Source of the DNA: JAAYOS01 sp050950785
GTDB lineage: Bacteria > Bacillota > Clostridia > Oscillospirales > JAAYOS01
Direction: 5' to 3'
NCBI GenBank assembly: GCA_050950785.1
Contig: JBMNIG010000011.1
Location: 29,352 to 93,351, forward strand
Length of the DNA: 64,000 nucleotides
The notes beneath the pieces were generated by a model. It ran no database searches and had not been told where the DNA came from. It saw only the letters and a program-made list of their open reading frames with translations. The position numbers and the translations under genes were made by a program. This document shows positions 52,505 to 61,917 of this stretch, piece after piece (within the stretch, counting starts at the first letter, position 1; each line of letters begins with the position of its first letter).

Positions 52505-52698
52505 GGTATCGTTTTATAGAAATGATGATATTGTGGGTAAGATAAAGTAGGATTGTTTTACCATAAGAAAAATGTTACTATAGAATATAGTTGTTTTGTC
52601 AGGATTTTTGCCTATGGACGTAGGGACATCCGCTTCTTGGGATACCCCTAACGAATCATGCACGATACATGTATGAAATAAAGAATGTGGAAGGTAAA

Positions 52699-53142
52699 AT
52701 GTTTAGAAAATTGATTTGCGATGAGCGAGTCCGAAAGATTGCTCGGTATGTCTTTTTCGGTGTGTGTACGACCTTAGTTAATTTCTTGATGTTTGCGCTT
52801 CTAAAGGATGGCTTGCACATCGAACTCAATGTTTCAAACGCAATTGCTGTTGCAACGTCTATACTGTTTGCATACGTAACGAATAAAATATTCGTATTTA
52901 GAAGCAAGACTGAAAATTTCGGCGCCCTTGTTAAAGAAATGATATCCTTCTTTTCAGCGCGGGGCGTGACCATGCTGATCGAGATCGGAGCGATCTTTCT
53001 TATACACACAGTATTGCATTTGGACGAGAAGTACAGTTTTTATTCAAAGGGCGCGGTCAATGTCGTAGTCCTTATTTTGAACTTCGTGTTTTCACAGTGG
53101 ATAGTGTTTCGCAACAAGTCGGGTAAACAGGAAAATGTATAA
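52699..53142 (+). CDS. GtrA-family membrane protein
   Basis: A 147-residue protein with four membrane helices, starting the family core at YVFFGVCTTLVNFLMFALL and ending with NVVVLILNFVFSQWIVFRNK. GtrA proteins move lipid-linked sugars across the membrane for surface glycosylation. I start it at ATG 52699 behind GGAAGG; an ATG ten codons earlier is possible. No glycosyltransferase is adjacent. This is the last intact plus-strand gene before the frameshift-rich stretch. Confidence 0.85.
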   Translation: MFRKLICDERVRKIARYVFFGVCTTLVNFLMFALLKDGLHIELNVSNAIAVATSILFAYVTNKIFVFRSKTENFGALVKEMISFFSARGVTMLIEIGAIFLIHTVLHLDEKYSFYSKGAVNVVVLILNFVFSQWIVFRNKSGKQENV

Positions 53143-53164
53143 ATGCGAATTAGAGGATAAGCAA

Positions 53165-53191
53165 ACCCGTCCGAAGAGCGATCGGACGGGT
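53165..53191. terminator. Hairpin between convergent gtrA-like gene and pfp
   Basis: ACCCGTCCGA (53165-53174) pairs with TCGGACGGGT (53182-53191). On the minus strand it is followed by TTTGCTTAT, a weak U tract. Confidence 0.7.
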
Positions 53192-53230
53192 AAAACTATT
53201 GATCGTACAGGCTTGATAAATGCTATTTTA

Positions 53231-54481
53231 TTAAACTGTAGCGCGTACCTTCTTTAGTTTTGCAAAGCGTGGCAGACCCTGTTCCTTTTCAAGCTTGGTT
53301 TCACCTTGAATGAGGGGAAGTGCATATTCAATGAAGGGAAGGAGTATGCCGTTTCCTTCTTCGTTGATCCACTCGCGTGGCACCTTCTTCTCAACGTTTG
53401 CCACCTCGGTCAGACCGATAAGCTTGGGCTCACACTTGTAGGGATCCTGGGATACACGCTCAAATGCTACCATCTTATCGGTGACGCCTGCTATGGCCTG
53501 TTCAACGGCAACTTTGCCTGCCATAAAGGATTCTTCGATATCTGTTTCGGAAGCTGCGTGAGCTGCACAACGCTGCAGCAATGAGAACTCGATTCCGCGG
53601 ACTTTGGCTCCGGTCTTTTCTTTTACGAAAGCTGCCAGTGTCCGCTGCAAGGCCGCCCAATTGGGCATGTCCGAATGAGTCTTTTGACTGGGCTATGTTG
53701 GAACCGTATTCCGATATAAATTTACCGTCTTTATCCTGAATTCCTTCGGAGACAGCCACAATGCATTTTTCCGTTCTTGTTGTAGACATCGGTCACATCT
53801 TTGAGGAATTTATCCATATCGAACGGAAGCTCTGGCAGATAGATGAGGTCGGGACCAGCACCCATGTGTGTGGCGAGGGCAGATGCGGCACAGAGCCAAC
53901 CTGCGTGACGGCCCATTATCTCAAGGATGGTGATTTGTCCGGTATCGTATACGCGGGGCGTCGTGGAAGACTTCCATGCAAGATGTGGCAATATACTTTG
54001 CAGCGCTTCCGTATCCGGGGCAGTGGTCGGTGCCGAAGAGATCGTTGTCGATGGTCTTGGGAATACCCATGATGCGGCACTCATAACCAACCTTCATCAT
54101 ATATTTGGAGATCTTGTTGCAGGTGTCCATTGAGTCGTTTCCGCCGTTGTAGAAAAAGTAGCGTACATCGTACTTTTTGAAGATCTCAAGAATGCGCTTA
54201 TAGTCGGTGTCGTCCTCGTCGGGATCGGCCAGTTTATAACGGCATGAGCCCAATGCTGAGGAGGGGGTGTATTTCATCCGCTCCAGCTCAACGGGATCCT
54301 CTTTTGACATATCATAAAGTACATCGTCGAGTACACCCTTGATGCCGTGTGCGGCGCCCAATACACGGGTTATAACTCCGGAATCCAAAGCTGTGCGGAT
54401 CGCTCCGTAAGCACTGGCATTGATGACGGTAGTAGGTCCGCCAGACTGGCCTATGATGCATGCTCCTCTGAGTTCGCTCAT
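53231..54481 (-). pseudogene. pfp: Pyrophosphate-type 6-phosphofructokinase, frameshifted composite
   Basis: Joining frames gives a protein of about 416 residues that phosphorylates fructose-6-phosphate. YNGGNDSMDT and GIPKTIDNDL identify the active site; the Lys of PKTIDND and the Asp in GGND point to pyrophosphate rather than ATP as donor. Further motifs are EIMGRHAGWL and SFGHAQLGG. Three indels break it: near 53975 (after MEVFHDA, at a GGGG run), near 53767 (A5 where A4 keeps frame) and near 53685. It starts at ATG 54481 behind GGAGG. Conservation is high throughout, so sequencing error is more likely than gene death. Confidence 0.85.
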
Positions 54482-54892
54482 TTTTTTTAACCTCCAAAGA
54501 GTTTTGTATATTTATGAATTTTTTTAGTGAGTTGGGATGGAATCCAACATCTCTGTGTACAGCCCACTAAAATTCACAGTTTAAAAATGACCGTACAGGG
54601 ATAGTATACCACGTTTTTTATTTTGTTGGCAATTTATACAATACTAAATTTGAAGAAAAAGCAGGGGGCCGTTGAGGAAAATTGCACAAAACATGTCTAC
54701 TCAATATTCCGGTATTTCAAATTTTGTGACGAGTATATACGATTGAGTATAAAAATGCTATAATAATGATAATCAAATGTGCACCTGTAGGTGTTGGCGA
54801 TTCAGCTATAAGGACATATACCAGCTGGCACGTAATATCCACCATTAGCTTTGGCTATCCAATAACTATAACTGTCTGACAGGGAGGTGACC
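54482..54892. other. Intergenic region between divergent pfp and dinB
   Basis: An AT-rich 411-base gap. TTTTAGTG (54522-54529) and CACTAAAA (54565-54572) form a distant inverted repeat in the pfp leader. TTGTGA near 54724 and TATAAA 18 bases later could serve dinB. I found no LexA box (CGAACnnnnGTTC) and no gene. Confidence 0.5.
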
Positions 54893-56139
54893 GTGTTGGA
54901 TAGGACGATATTGCATTGTGACCTAAACGGATTTTTTTGCATCGGTGGAATGCATAAAAAGACCGGAATTGAAAAGTGTGCCAATGGCAGTCTGCGGAAA
55001 CCCAAAAAAACCGGCACGGCATAATCCTTGCCAAAAAATGAGCTGGCAAAAAAGTTTGGAGTTATCACTGCCGAGACTGTCTGGCAAAGCACGTAAGAAA
55101 TGTCCGGATCTTGTGCTTGTGCCTCCAAATCATGATGAATACAGTATGTATTCCAAATTAGTAAATAAAATATACCTTCGTTATACGGACATGGTTGAGC
55201 CCTTTGGAATTGATGAAAGCTGGCTTGATGTGACAGGATCGACGTCTCTTTTCGGCAACGGGAAAGATATTGCCGACACATTGAGGGATACTGTAAAACG
55301 TGAACTGGGACTTACTATTTCTGTCGGAGTCTCTTTTAATAAAGCCTTCGCTAAACTTGGAAGCGACATGAAGAAACCCGATGCCACTACCATCATATCT
55401 CGCGACAACTTTCGCAAAAAAAGTGTGGCCACTCCCTGTAGGTTCGCTGTTATATGTGGGCAAGGTGGCATCTCAGACACTTGCAAGGTTGGGAATAATA
55501 AAAATAGGAGATCTTGCTGCGGCTGACCGCAACCTTATAACCGGGGGCACTGGGCAAGCTTGGGGAAGTGATACACACATACGCAAGGGGGGAAGACGAT
55601 TCACCGGTTCGCCTATACGACGACCAGTCCCGATTTGAAATCAGTTGGAAACGGAATGACATTTAGTCGAAATCTAAAAGACCGGGGGGATGTCGTCGCA
55701 GGTGTTACTGCTTTAGCGGATTCGGTAGCGGCAAGGCTTCGAGAGTACGGCTTGATGTGTACGACGATTCAGGTACAGATCAAGGATCCCGCACTAAAGA
55801 CCATATCTCGTCAGCAGGCACTTCGCAATCCCTCACAGTATACACGGGAAATCGTTCGGACTGCTTTGGAGTTGATCTATGACTTGTGGCGTCCCGGGGC
55901 ACCTATTCGCCAGATCACTATAACCGGCACCAATTTGATTCCGGAAAGATCAGGCTGCCGAGCAACTAAATCTGTTTGAGACAGACATACATGAACGCAG
56001 GGAACGGGTGCATAAAATAGAAACGACAATGGATCAAATCAGGAATAAATTTGGTAAGAATGCTATCACATATGGCGCTACGATGGGTAAAGAAATTTTT
56101 GGATCCCATGATTTTGATGGAGAAGCTGAGATAAAATAA
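54893..56139 (+). pseudogene. dinB: DNA polymerase IV (Y family), frameshifted composite
   Basis: Joining frames gives about 415 residues of a translesion polymerase: MLDRTILHCDLNGFF (metal aspartate), FGIDESWLDVTGS (the DE pair), SVGVSFNKAFAKLGSDMKKPD, then the little-finger region and a C-terminal tail. At least six indels occur, for example T7 instead of T6 near 54932, an A7 run near 55009, GGCAAAGC near 55085, an extra A near 55421, a G5 run near 55544 and an extra G near 55953. The start is GTG 54893 or TTG 54896 behind GGAGG. Almost every break is at a homopolymer. Confidence 0.8.
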
Positions 56140-56289
56140 TTGTAACAAAAAAATCGTGATTTCGCGATTGTTTTAACAAACTCTATGCTAATCTATAATT
56201 GTTGACTGCAATCAGGCCTGATGGTATAGTAATACCATGGCGTGCTGAAATTTGAAAAAAACGGCAATTGCCGGGGAATGGAGTTTCAC

Positions 56290-57166
56290 ATGAGTAATTT
56301 TATACTGATGACAGATTCATCAACAGATCTTCCAAAGACCTATTATGAAACTAATGACGTGGAGCTCATCCCGATTCGCTATGTGCTGGACGGTGTCGAG
56401 TACAAAGACGATGCCGGCGTGAGCATGGATTACAAGGAATTCTATGCCAGGATGCGGGCGGGTTCTATGTCTACAACTTCCCTTATCAACCGGGATGAAT
56501 ATACTCAAGCCTTTGAGCGATTCCTGTCGGAGGGGAAGGATGTTCTTTACATCTCCATCTCTTCCGGTATCAGTGGCTCTTACCAATCGGCAGTAGGAGC
56601 TGCGGAAGAGCTCTCTGAAAAGTATCCCCACCGCAAGCTGTATATTTGCGATGGACTTTTGTGCATCTATGGGAGGCGCGGTGCTGGTACACCTTGCTCA
56701 AAAATTGCGTGCTGCCGGCAAAAGTATCGACGAAGTTCGCGATTGGGTCGAGGAAAACAAAATGAACGTCATACACCTGTACACTGTCGATGATCTCATG
56801 TTTCTAAAACGCAGCGGAAGGATCAGCTCATCAGCCGCTGTGTTGGGGTCACTTATGGGAGTCAAGCCTATGCTAGACGTTGACAGTAACGGTAAGCTTC
56901 GTGCGTGCAAAAAAAATGCGCGGTCGCCGCGGTGCACTTGAGGGGCTTGCCAAATGGGTCGATGAGTTTACCGAGTCCGATGAGATGGAAGTGTTTCGCC
57001 ATCAGTCACGGTGACTGCGAACAGGACGCTATGACAGTGCTCAACAAAGTCAAAGAAAAGTACAAAATCAAAGATGTTTTGATAAACCATATAGGCCCTG
57101 TTATAGGAAGCCATTCAGGCCCGGATACCATAGCTATCTTTTTTTATCGGTAAGGGCAGAAGATGA
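56290..57166 (+). pseudogene. DegV-family fatty-acid-binding protein, frameshifted composite
   Basis: Joining frames gives about 291 residues. DegV (FakB-type) proteins bind a fatty acid and present it to the FakA kinase. The start ILMTDSSTDLP, the lipid-site ISISSGISGSYQSA and the C-terminal VLINHIGPVIGSHSGPDTIAIFF are conserved. Breaks: T4 for T3 near 56658, A8 for A7 near 56914, an extra C near 56988 and T7 for T6 near 57142. The start is ATG 56290 with GGAG six bases before. No fakA is nearby. Confidence 0.82.
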
Positions 57167-57187
57167 TCAAAATCGATTTGATAAACG

Positions 57188-57221
57188 GCCCCTGTTCCAA
57201 CATGGAACGGGGGCTCTTTTT
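57188..57221 (+). terminator. Terminator of the degV gene
   Basis: GCCCCTGTTCC pairs with GGAACGGGGGC across a short loop, followed by TCTTTTT. Confidence 0.88.
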
Positions 57222-57401
57222 GAAACCTTTTTACGTGATATTGCATGCAAAATGACTTATGCCTTTTCAAATAACTGCATACTAGGTAACATAATATTGT
57301 GAAAAGTTACACAAAATAATCAAATCAGTTAAAAAGAGCTTTTCTTTTATTAAATATGTTGTTATAATATTAACATTACTTATTTCTGCATGAGGTATGT
57401 G

Positions 57402-58163
57402 GTGGAAAAGCATTGTCTTATTGTTCAACTTAAGGAGTTGCTGCAAAACAAAGGCATTACTCCACTGACTGATCGCGAAACAGATATATATATGATGTGC
57501 GATTTTTCTATTGTGGAAAGTGATGACTTGAGGATTCATTATGAAGCCTCGGTGTACCTTGATGATCAAAGCAATATTGTATTTTTTTGGGACTGCGTCT
57601 TGAAATCAGAAAGTGGGAAATTTCCACATTCTCAATCACGCAGACCATATAAGTACTGCTGTGTAAAAAATGAGAAAGTTGTAGAAGGAATTCAGACTAC
57701 TGACATCTTTCATCTGGCGGAAATTCCCGGTTATGATAAAGAAAACGATCAAAAGTCATGGATGGAAGTTCAAGAAGGTTTTCAACAGAAACGATTCACT
57801 TTACCCAACCTTGGTTTTTTCATCTCATTACACTAAGATCATTAAAAACAAGAGTTTTTGAATTCAAGCACAAACCTGCTGATTTGCTAGCCGGTGTGAT
57901 GCGTGGTCGATTCCCAAGAACTAGAGAGGTATTTCGATTATTAATACTGTTCTTACCACTTTTATGGATCACAGTTGTACTTTACCTAAAAGGGGGACGT
58001 TACATTTTTTAGTTGGTGTCTGGCTGCTGTTGGGATACTCACTTCATATAAATTGATAGATTTGGACAAGAATAAGAATCTACTAACGACTCTTATCGTT
58101 TGGTTTATCACAGTATTAATGATTATCATTATTTATTTATACAATATTGCACATAATCTATAA
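57402..58163 (+). pseudogene. Unknown protein with C-terminal membrane helices, frameshifted
   Basis: Joining frames gives about 253 residues. The first 140 are soluble and hydrophilic (LKELLQNKGITPLTDRETDIY, SVYLDDQSNIVFFWDCVL). The rest has three hydrophobic segments (LLILFLPLLWITVVLYL, a middle one, and TTLIVWFITVLMIIIIYLY). Breaks lie near 57821 (T run) and near 58008. I do not recognise a family. The start GTG 57402 has GAGG six bases before it. TATAAT at 57363-57368 may be its -10 box. Confidence 0.55.
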
Positions 58164-58187
58164 ATCATTTATATACCTAAATAGTAG

Positions 58188-58223
58188 AAAAGAGCTGCCG
58201 GCTAAATGCCATGCAGCTCTTTT
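58188..58223. terminator. Bidirectional terminator
   Basis: AAAAGAGCTGC (58188-58198) pairs with GCAGCTCTTTT (58213-58223), an 11-base stem with T tails on both strands. Confidence 0.85.
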
Positions 58224-58254
58224 AACAGTCCCGGGTACTCAAGAAAAGGCTGGA

Positions 58255-58429
58255 TCAAGGCTTTTTGAAACTAATGCCATAGGGAGCTTCTTCTTCTGGT
58301 GGTTCTTTATCTTCCTCAACCTTTTTTCTCATTTTGCTTCGCCTTTTGCATACATTTTTTCTCATTTTTTTCGTCTAAATGTTCGTTACTTCTTCTCTGC
58401 AGTTCAAGAAATTCGCGGTAAGAATACAA
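58255..58429 (-). pseudogene. Possible small charged protein, one frameshift
   Basis: On the minus strand, a TTG at 58429 (GAGG eight bases before) opens about 57 residues: YSYREFLELQRRSNEHLDEKNEK, then after an A6 run (frame kept with A5) VEEDKEPPEEEAPYGISF. It is highly charged and probably helical then acidic. It ends 32 bases before the terminator at 58188-58223, whose T tail suits this strand. No family recognised. Confidence 0.4.
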
Positions 58430-58469
58430 CTCAATCACCTCAAACCATCCTATGAAACAGCCAAAGACC

Positions 58470-58577
58470 ATGTTAACAGGTTGATGGGACAGCGAAAATT
58501 TAAGTATTTCTGAAAAGCATTTAATGTTAACAGCTCAATGAGACAATGAAATTGTAAGTGTTTCCTAATAACCTTTA
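58470..58577. repeat. Degenerate 54-base tandem repeat
   Basis: Two units, 58470-58523 and 58524-58577, both begin ATGTTAACAG and share spaced matches (ATGxGACAxxGAAA, AAGTxTTTC). They lie in the gap between the small minus-strand gene and the LysM gene. They may be a remnant of a mobile element. Confidence 0.5.
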
Positions 58578-58685
58578 CCTAATAGACTCTAATGATGGAT
58601 TTTTGACGAATGATTTATTTAGATGAAAGTTGTAAATAAAACCACTCCCGTTTTAGCACAATAATGTACGGGGGTGTTTATCAAT

Positions 58686-60123
58686 ATGTTTATACAACAC
58701 AAGCTTGTAGAAAATGATGACGGATACGATCTAATTTTTATATCTTGATCCCATGCTGACAGAATTTTCGGATGAATTGGGCAGAAAAGGAAGAAAAAAG
58801 CGGGAAAAGACGCTACGGGAAAATGCGGCTGAATATATTCGTGAAAAGCTTCCAAATCTGAAAATAAAGAGTGTTAAGATAATGCTGGGTGCAGCGCTCA
58901 TTTCAACACTTGCTTTTGCAGGGCCACTGGCTGAAAGCGCAAAAGCTGTCGGCAACACAGCAGTGCAATCAGTTCAGAAGCAGAGCGTGAATTTAACAGT
59001 CAACGGGAAGTATATACCACTTTCAAGTCCCGCTGTAAACAGAAATGGAACAGTATATGTTCCTGTACGGGATTTGGCAAATGCCCTTGGAGCATCGGTA
59101 TGGTGGAACGCAGGATCAAAAGACCGTAGGTATAAACAAAGGCAGCACCAAGATCGCTTTTGTTATTGGGGCGAATACAGCAAGGGTAAACGGAAAATCA
59201 GTTTCAATGCCTTCTTCTTATATAGTAAATGGTGTAACAATGGCTCCGATCCGCTTCGTGGCAGAGTCTTTGGGGCAGCAAAATAAGTTGGAATGATGCC
59301 ACGAACACGGTAAATGTCGGAGCTGGAGGCTCAGTATCTGTGGGAACCGGAGGCTCCGACACTTATACTGTCAAAACCCGGTGACACACTCTGGAAAATC
59401 GCTAATGCCCATGGACTGTCTGTTAGCAGTCTGCAAGCAATCAACAGCTTAAGCGGAACCACTATATATCCCGGTCAACAGTTGGTTGTCAAACCCGGGA
59501 CAGGAACAGTCGATCCGACACCGTCAGTCAATACTGTTACGTATAAATCCTATACTGTTCAGTCAGGTGATACCATATGGGATCTCAGCATAAAGTTCGG
59601 TATTCCACAGCAGGAGCTACTAAAGGCAAACAATCTTACAATGAGTAGTCGCCTGTCGGTAGGCCAAAAGCTGACCATTCCTGTCCACCACATCGCGGTA
59701 AAACCTACTGTGAGTGCAAATCATGGAGAGTATTTAGACTGGTGGAGTGAAGCCCAGTACGTTTTTCCAATAAATAAGATAGCAACCGTAACCGATTTTA
59801 AGACCGGCCGATCTTTTAAGATAAAGCGTACGATTGGAGCAAATCACGCTGATTGCGAGCCCCTGACCGCAAGTGATGCGGCTATAATAAAGGAAATTTG
59901 GGGCGGAGCGTACTCCTGGTCAGAAAGAGCAGTGATTGTGAATGTTGATGGGAGAAAAATTGCGGCCTCAATGGCTTCAATGCCTCATGACGTGGATTAT
60001 GTCAAAAATAACAACTTCAACGGACATTTTGATCTCCACTTCAGAAATAGTACTCGTCACATCGATGGAACTGTAAATAATGCACATCAAAATCAGATAA
60101 AAATTGCCGCTGGTCTTGTCTGA
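58686..60123 (+). pseudogene. Copper-amine-oxidase-like / double LysM cell-wall protein, frameshifted composite
   Basis: Joining frames gives about 478 residues: a cytoplasmic N-terminus (MFIQHKLVENDDGYDLIF... LTEFSDELG), one membrane anchor (IMLGAALISTLAFAGPLA), a copper-amine-oxidase-N-like domain (GTVYVPVRDLANALGASVWWN ... MAPIRFVAESLG), two LysM domains (TYTVKPGDTLWKIANAHG, SYTVQSGDTIWDLSIKFG) that bind peptidoglycan, and a C-terminal domain of about 130 residues seen in clostridial relatives (SEAQYVFPINKIATVTDF). Breaks near 58740, 59119, 59273 and 59372, mostly single bases in runs. Everything from 59377 on is intact. An IS30-like element sits five bases past the stop. Confidence 0.82.
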
Positions 60124-60128
60124 TCCAT
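60113..60128. repeat. Left copy of 16-base direct repeat flanking the IS
   Basis: GTCTTGTCTGATCCAT, identical to 61449-61464. It contains the last codons and the stop codon of the LysM gene. Confidence 0.9.
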
Positions 60129-60183
60129 GGCGAGTTGTAAAATTAAATGAAACACAAATAAAGAAAATAAATAGGCCCACGAG

Positions 60184-60234
60184 AGCTTCTCTGTTATAAT
60201 GTTAGTTCCTACAACAAACAGAAACGGAGAAGCT
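60184..60234 (+). promoter_or_regulatory. Hairpin able to hide the transposase ribosome binding site
   Basis: AGCTTCTC (60184-60191) is complementary to GAGAAGCT (60227-60234), which contains the GGAGA site just before ATG 60237. TATAAT at 60195-60200 lies between the arms, so transcripts started at that -10 would lack the left arm, while read-through transcripts from the LysM gene would fold and be poorly translated. Confidence 0.55.
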
Positions 60235-60236
60235 TC

Positions 60237-61334
60237 ATGAGCCAAGTCTATTGTATCAGAACTCGCATAAAAGGTAAACACCTAAGGTTCGAAGAGCGTG
60301 AAGAGCTAGAAGCGATAGTAACTAAGAACAATTACTTGCCTAAGAAATCAAGGCTTAGCCATCGGGAAATAGCAGAACGAATGGGAGTAAGCCCAGCCAC
60401 AATAAGCAGGGAGCTGAGGCGTGGGAAGGTAATCTTAAGGGATTGCCAATGGCGTGAAGTGGTTAGCTATTCAGCCTTAAAAGCCCAAGAGGACTATGAT
60501 GAGAAGGCAAGTGCAAAAGGGGCTCATCTAAAAATTGGTAAGAACTATGAGTTAGCAGAAAAAAATTGAGAACTGTATTATAAATGGCAAGTTCTCTCCT
60601 TATGCGACCATAGAGAAACTTAAGGATGACCCTGACTATCAAAGAACGCCCATATCTAAGCGAACGCTCTATAATTATATAGACCGTGAGTTATTACTCA
60701 ATGTAACAAAAAAGGACTTACCTCGAAAAGGCAAGAGTTCAAAACGCAAGTATACCCGAGTAACCCGCAGAATACGGGATGTAGACGCCAAGCGCATAGA
60801 TGAGCGCCCACAAGAGGCGAATGACCGCAGTGAGCTCGGTCACTGGGAAATGGATTGCGTTGAACCAGGTCGAGGAAAAGGCAGGGCATGCTTGCTTGTA
60901 CTGGTAGAGAGGCTATCTAGAAAGACACTGATATTTAAGTTGCGTAGCCAAACACAAAAAGAAGTGCTAAAACGACTTGACCAACTAGAGAAAAAGATAG
61001 GTGCAAAGCGATTTCGAAAGATGTTTAAAACAATAACAGTTGATAATGGAAGTGAGTTTTTAGATTGGCGCAAGCTAGAACGGTCCTGCATAAGCAGTAA
61101 AGCACGCCACCCGAATTTACTACTGTCACCCATATCATTCATGGGAAAGAGGTACCAATGAACAGATAAATGGACACATACGACGATTTATCCCCAAGGG
61201 ATGTTCGATAGCGAAATACAGTACAAAAAGCAATATTAAAGATCCAAGAATGGCTTAATGATTACCCACGTAAGGTTTTAGAAGGTAAATGCGCAAACGA
61301 GGTAGTTAAAGAAGAACTAAGAAAGTGTTCATAG
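60237..61334 (+). pseudogene. IS30-family transposase, frameshifted composite
   Basis: Joining frames gives about 365 residues: an N-terminal HTH (REIAERMGVSPATISRELRRG), then the DDE domain with GHWEMDCVE (first Asp), VDNGSEF (second Asp) and YYCHPYHSWERGTNEQ (Glu). IPKGC and LNDYPRKVLEGK complete the C-terminus. Breaks at an A7 run near 60562, near 61103 and at an A5 run near 61217, plus possibly one more. All catalytic residues are recoverable, so the element may be active if the breaks are sequencing errors. Confidence 0.88.
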
Positions 61335-61917
61335 CGAAGGCATTTCCCGTTCCGCCCAGACCCAAACCGCCAGAAACAAGTGAAAACTACAAGATATCTA
61401 GATAACATTTGACAGAGAAAAAGTGTTTCACTTTAACTTGCAATTTGCGTCTTGTCTGATCCATCAAAAAAAACTTTGACGGGTCCGCCTATTTATGTTA
61501 TTATTTTGTGAAAAGGCGGACCCGTTTTTTGGTTTTAGATCCTGTTTTTTGTTTGAACTATCACTAATATTCAGGGTTCAAACGAGCGCACAACACTGCG
61601 GTATAGTTTTCGTCGTTTATAGTCTTACCGGTTTATAAGAGTATGTCCATGATTGGATATTAGAAATTATCAAGTATATGGACGAAGACGTCCCACTATG
61701 AGGGGCGTCTCTTTGAGCAGAAAAAGTTATCGTAATACATAAAAAGAGTTAAAATTATATTTTATTGCGCCAGGTCGCAACGTAAACATCATATTATGTA
61801 AATATAGTTATGCAACAGCTGCTGTGGTTAACCGAGCTGCTTGGCAGTATTATCTGCGAGTAGCTGGCTGCTGCAATATGCAATGATATAGTATCCGAAA
61901 GGAAGTAAGCGAGCTTA
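61335..61917. other. Region from IS end to iorA: displaced terminator and hairpin
   Basis: After the IS right end and the second 16-base repeat, ACGGGTCCGCCT (61479-61490) pairs with AGGCGGACCCGT (61514-61525), followed by T6: this fits as the LysM gene's original terminator. A second hairpin, AGACGTCCC (61686-61694) with GGGGCGTCT (61702-61710), lies further on. No gene was seen in 61531-61917. Confidence 0.75.
61449..61464. repeat. Right copy of 16-base direct repeat flanking the IS
   Basis: GTCTTGTCTGATCCAT, identical to 60113-60128; the pair marks the insertion boundaries. Confidence 0.9.

Larger units (their letters stand above)
60129..61448 (+). mobile_element. IS30-family insertion sequence, 1320 bases
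   Basis: The element lies between two identical 16-base direct repeats. Its ends are imperfect inverted repeats: left TTGTAAAATTAAATGAAACAC (in two parts: TTGTAAAATTAA, ATGAAACAC, from 60135) and right, reversed, TTGCAAGTTAAAGTGAAACAC (TTGCAAGTTAAA, GTGAAACAC), about 16 of 21 matching. It contains one transposase gene. IS30 elements usually duplicate 2-3 bases, so 16 is long, though long duplications are known for the relative IS1630 of Mycoplasma. Confidence 0.85.

Noticed and set aside
54482..54892. SOS (LexA) box before dinB
   Set aside because: No CGAACnnnnGTTC-type palindrome is present in the gap.
54802..55281. 159-residue minus-strand frame over dinB
   Set aside because: It is antisense to the conserved polymerase domain and survives only because indels break the true frame.
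58147..58455. 102-residue plus-strand frame rich in Phe
   Set aside because: It is the complement of a better-supported charged minus-strand gene and runs through a bidirectional terminator.
61800..61917. T-box or other structured leader before iorA
   Set aside because: GC-rich partial pairings exist (CAGCTGCTG, GCTGCTG) but no conserved T-box sequence was found.
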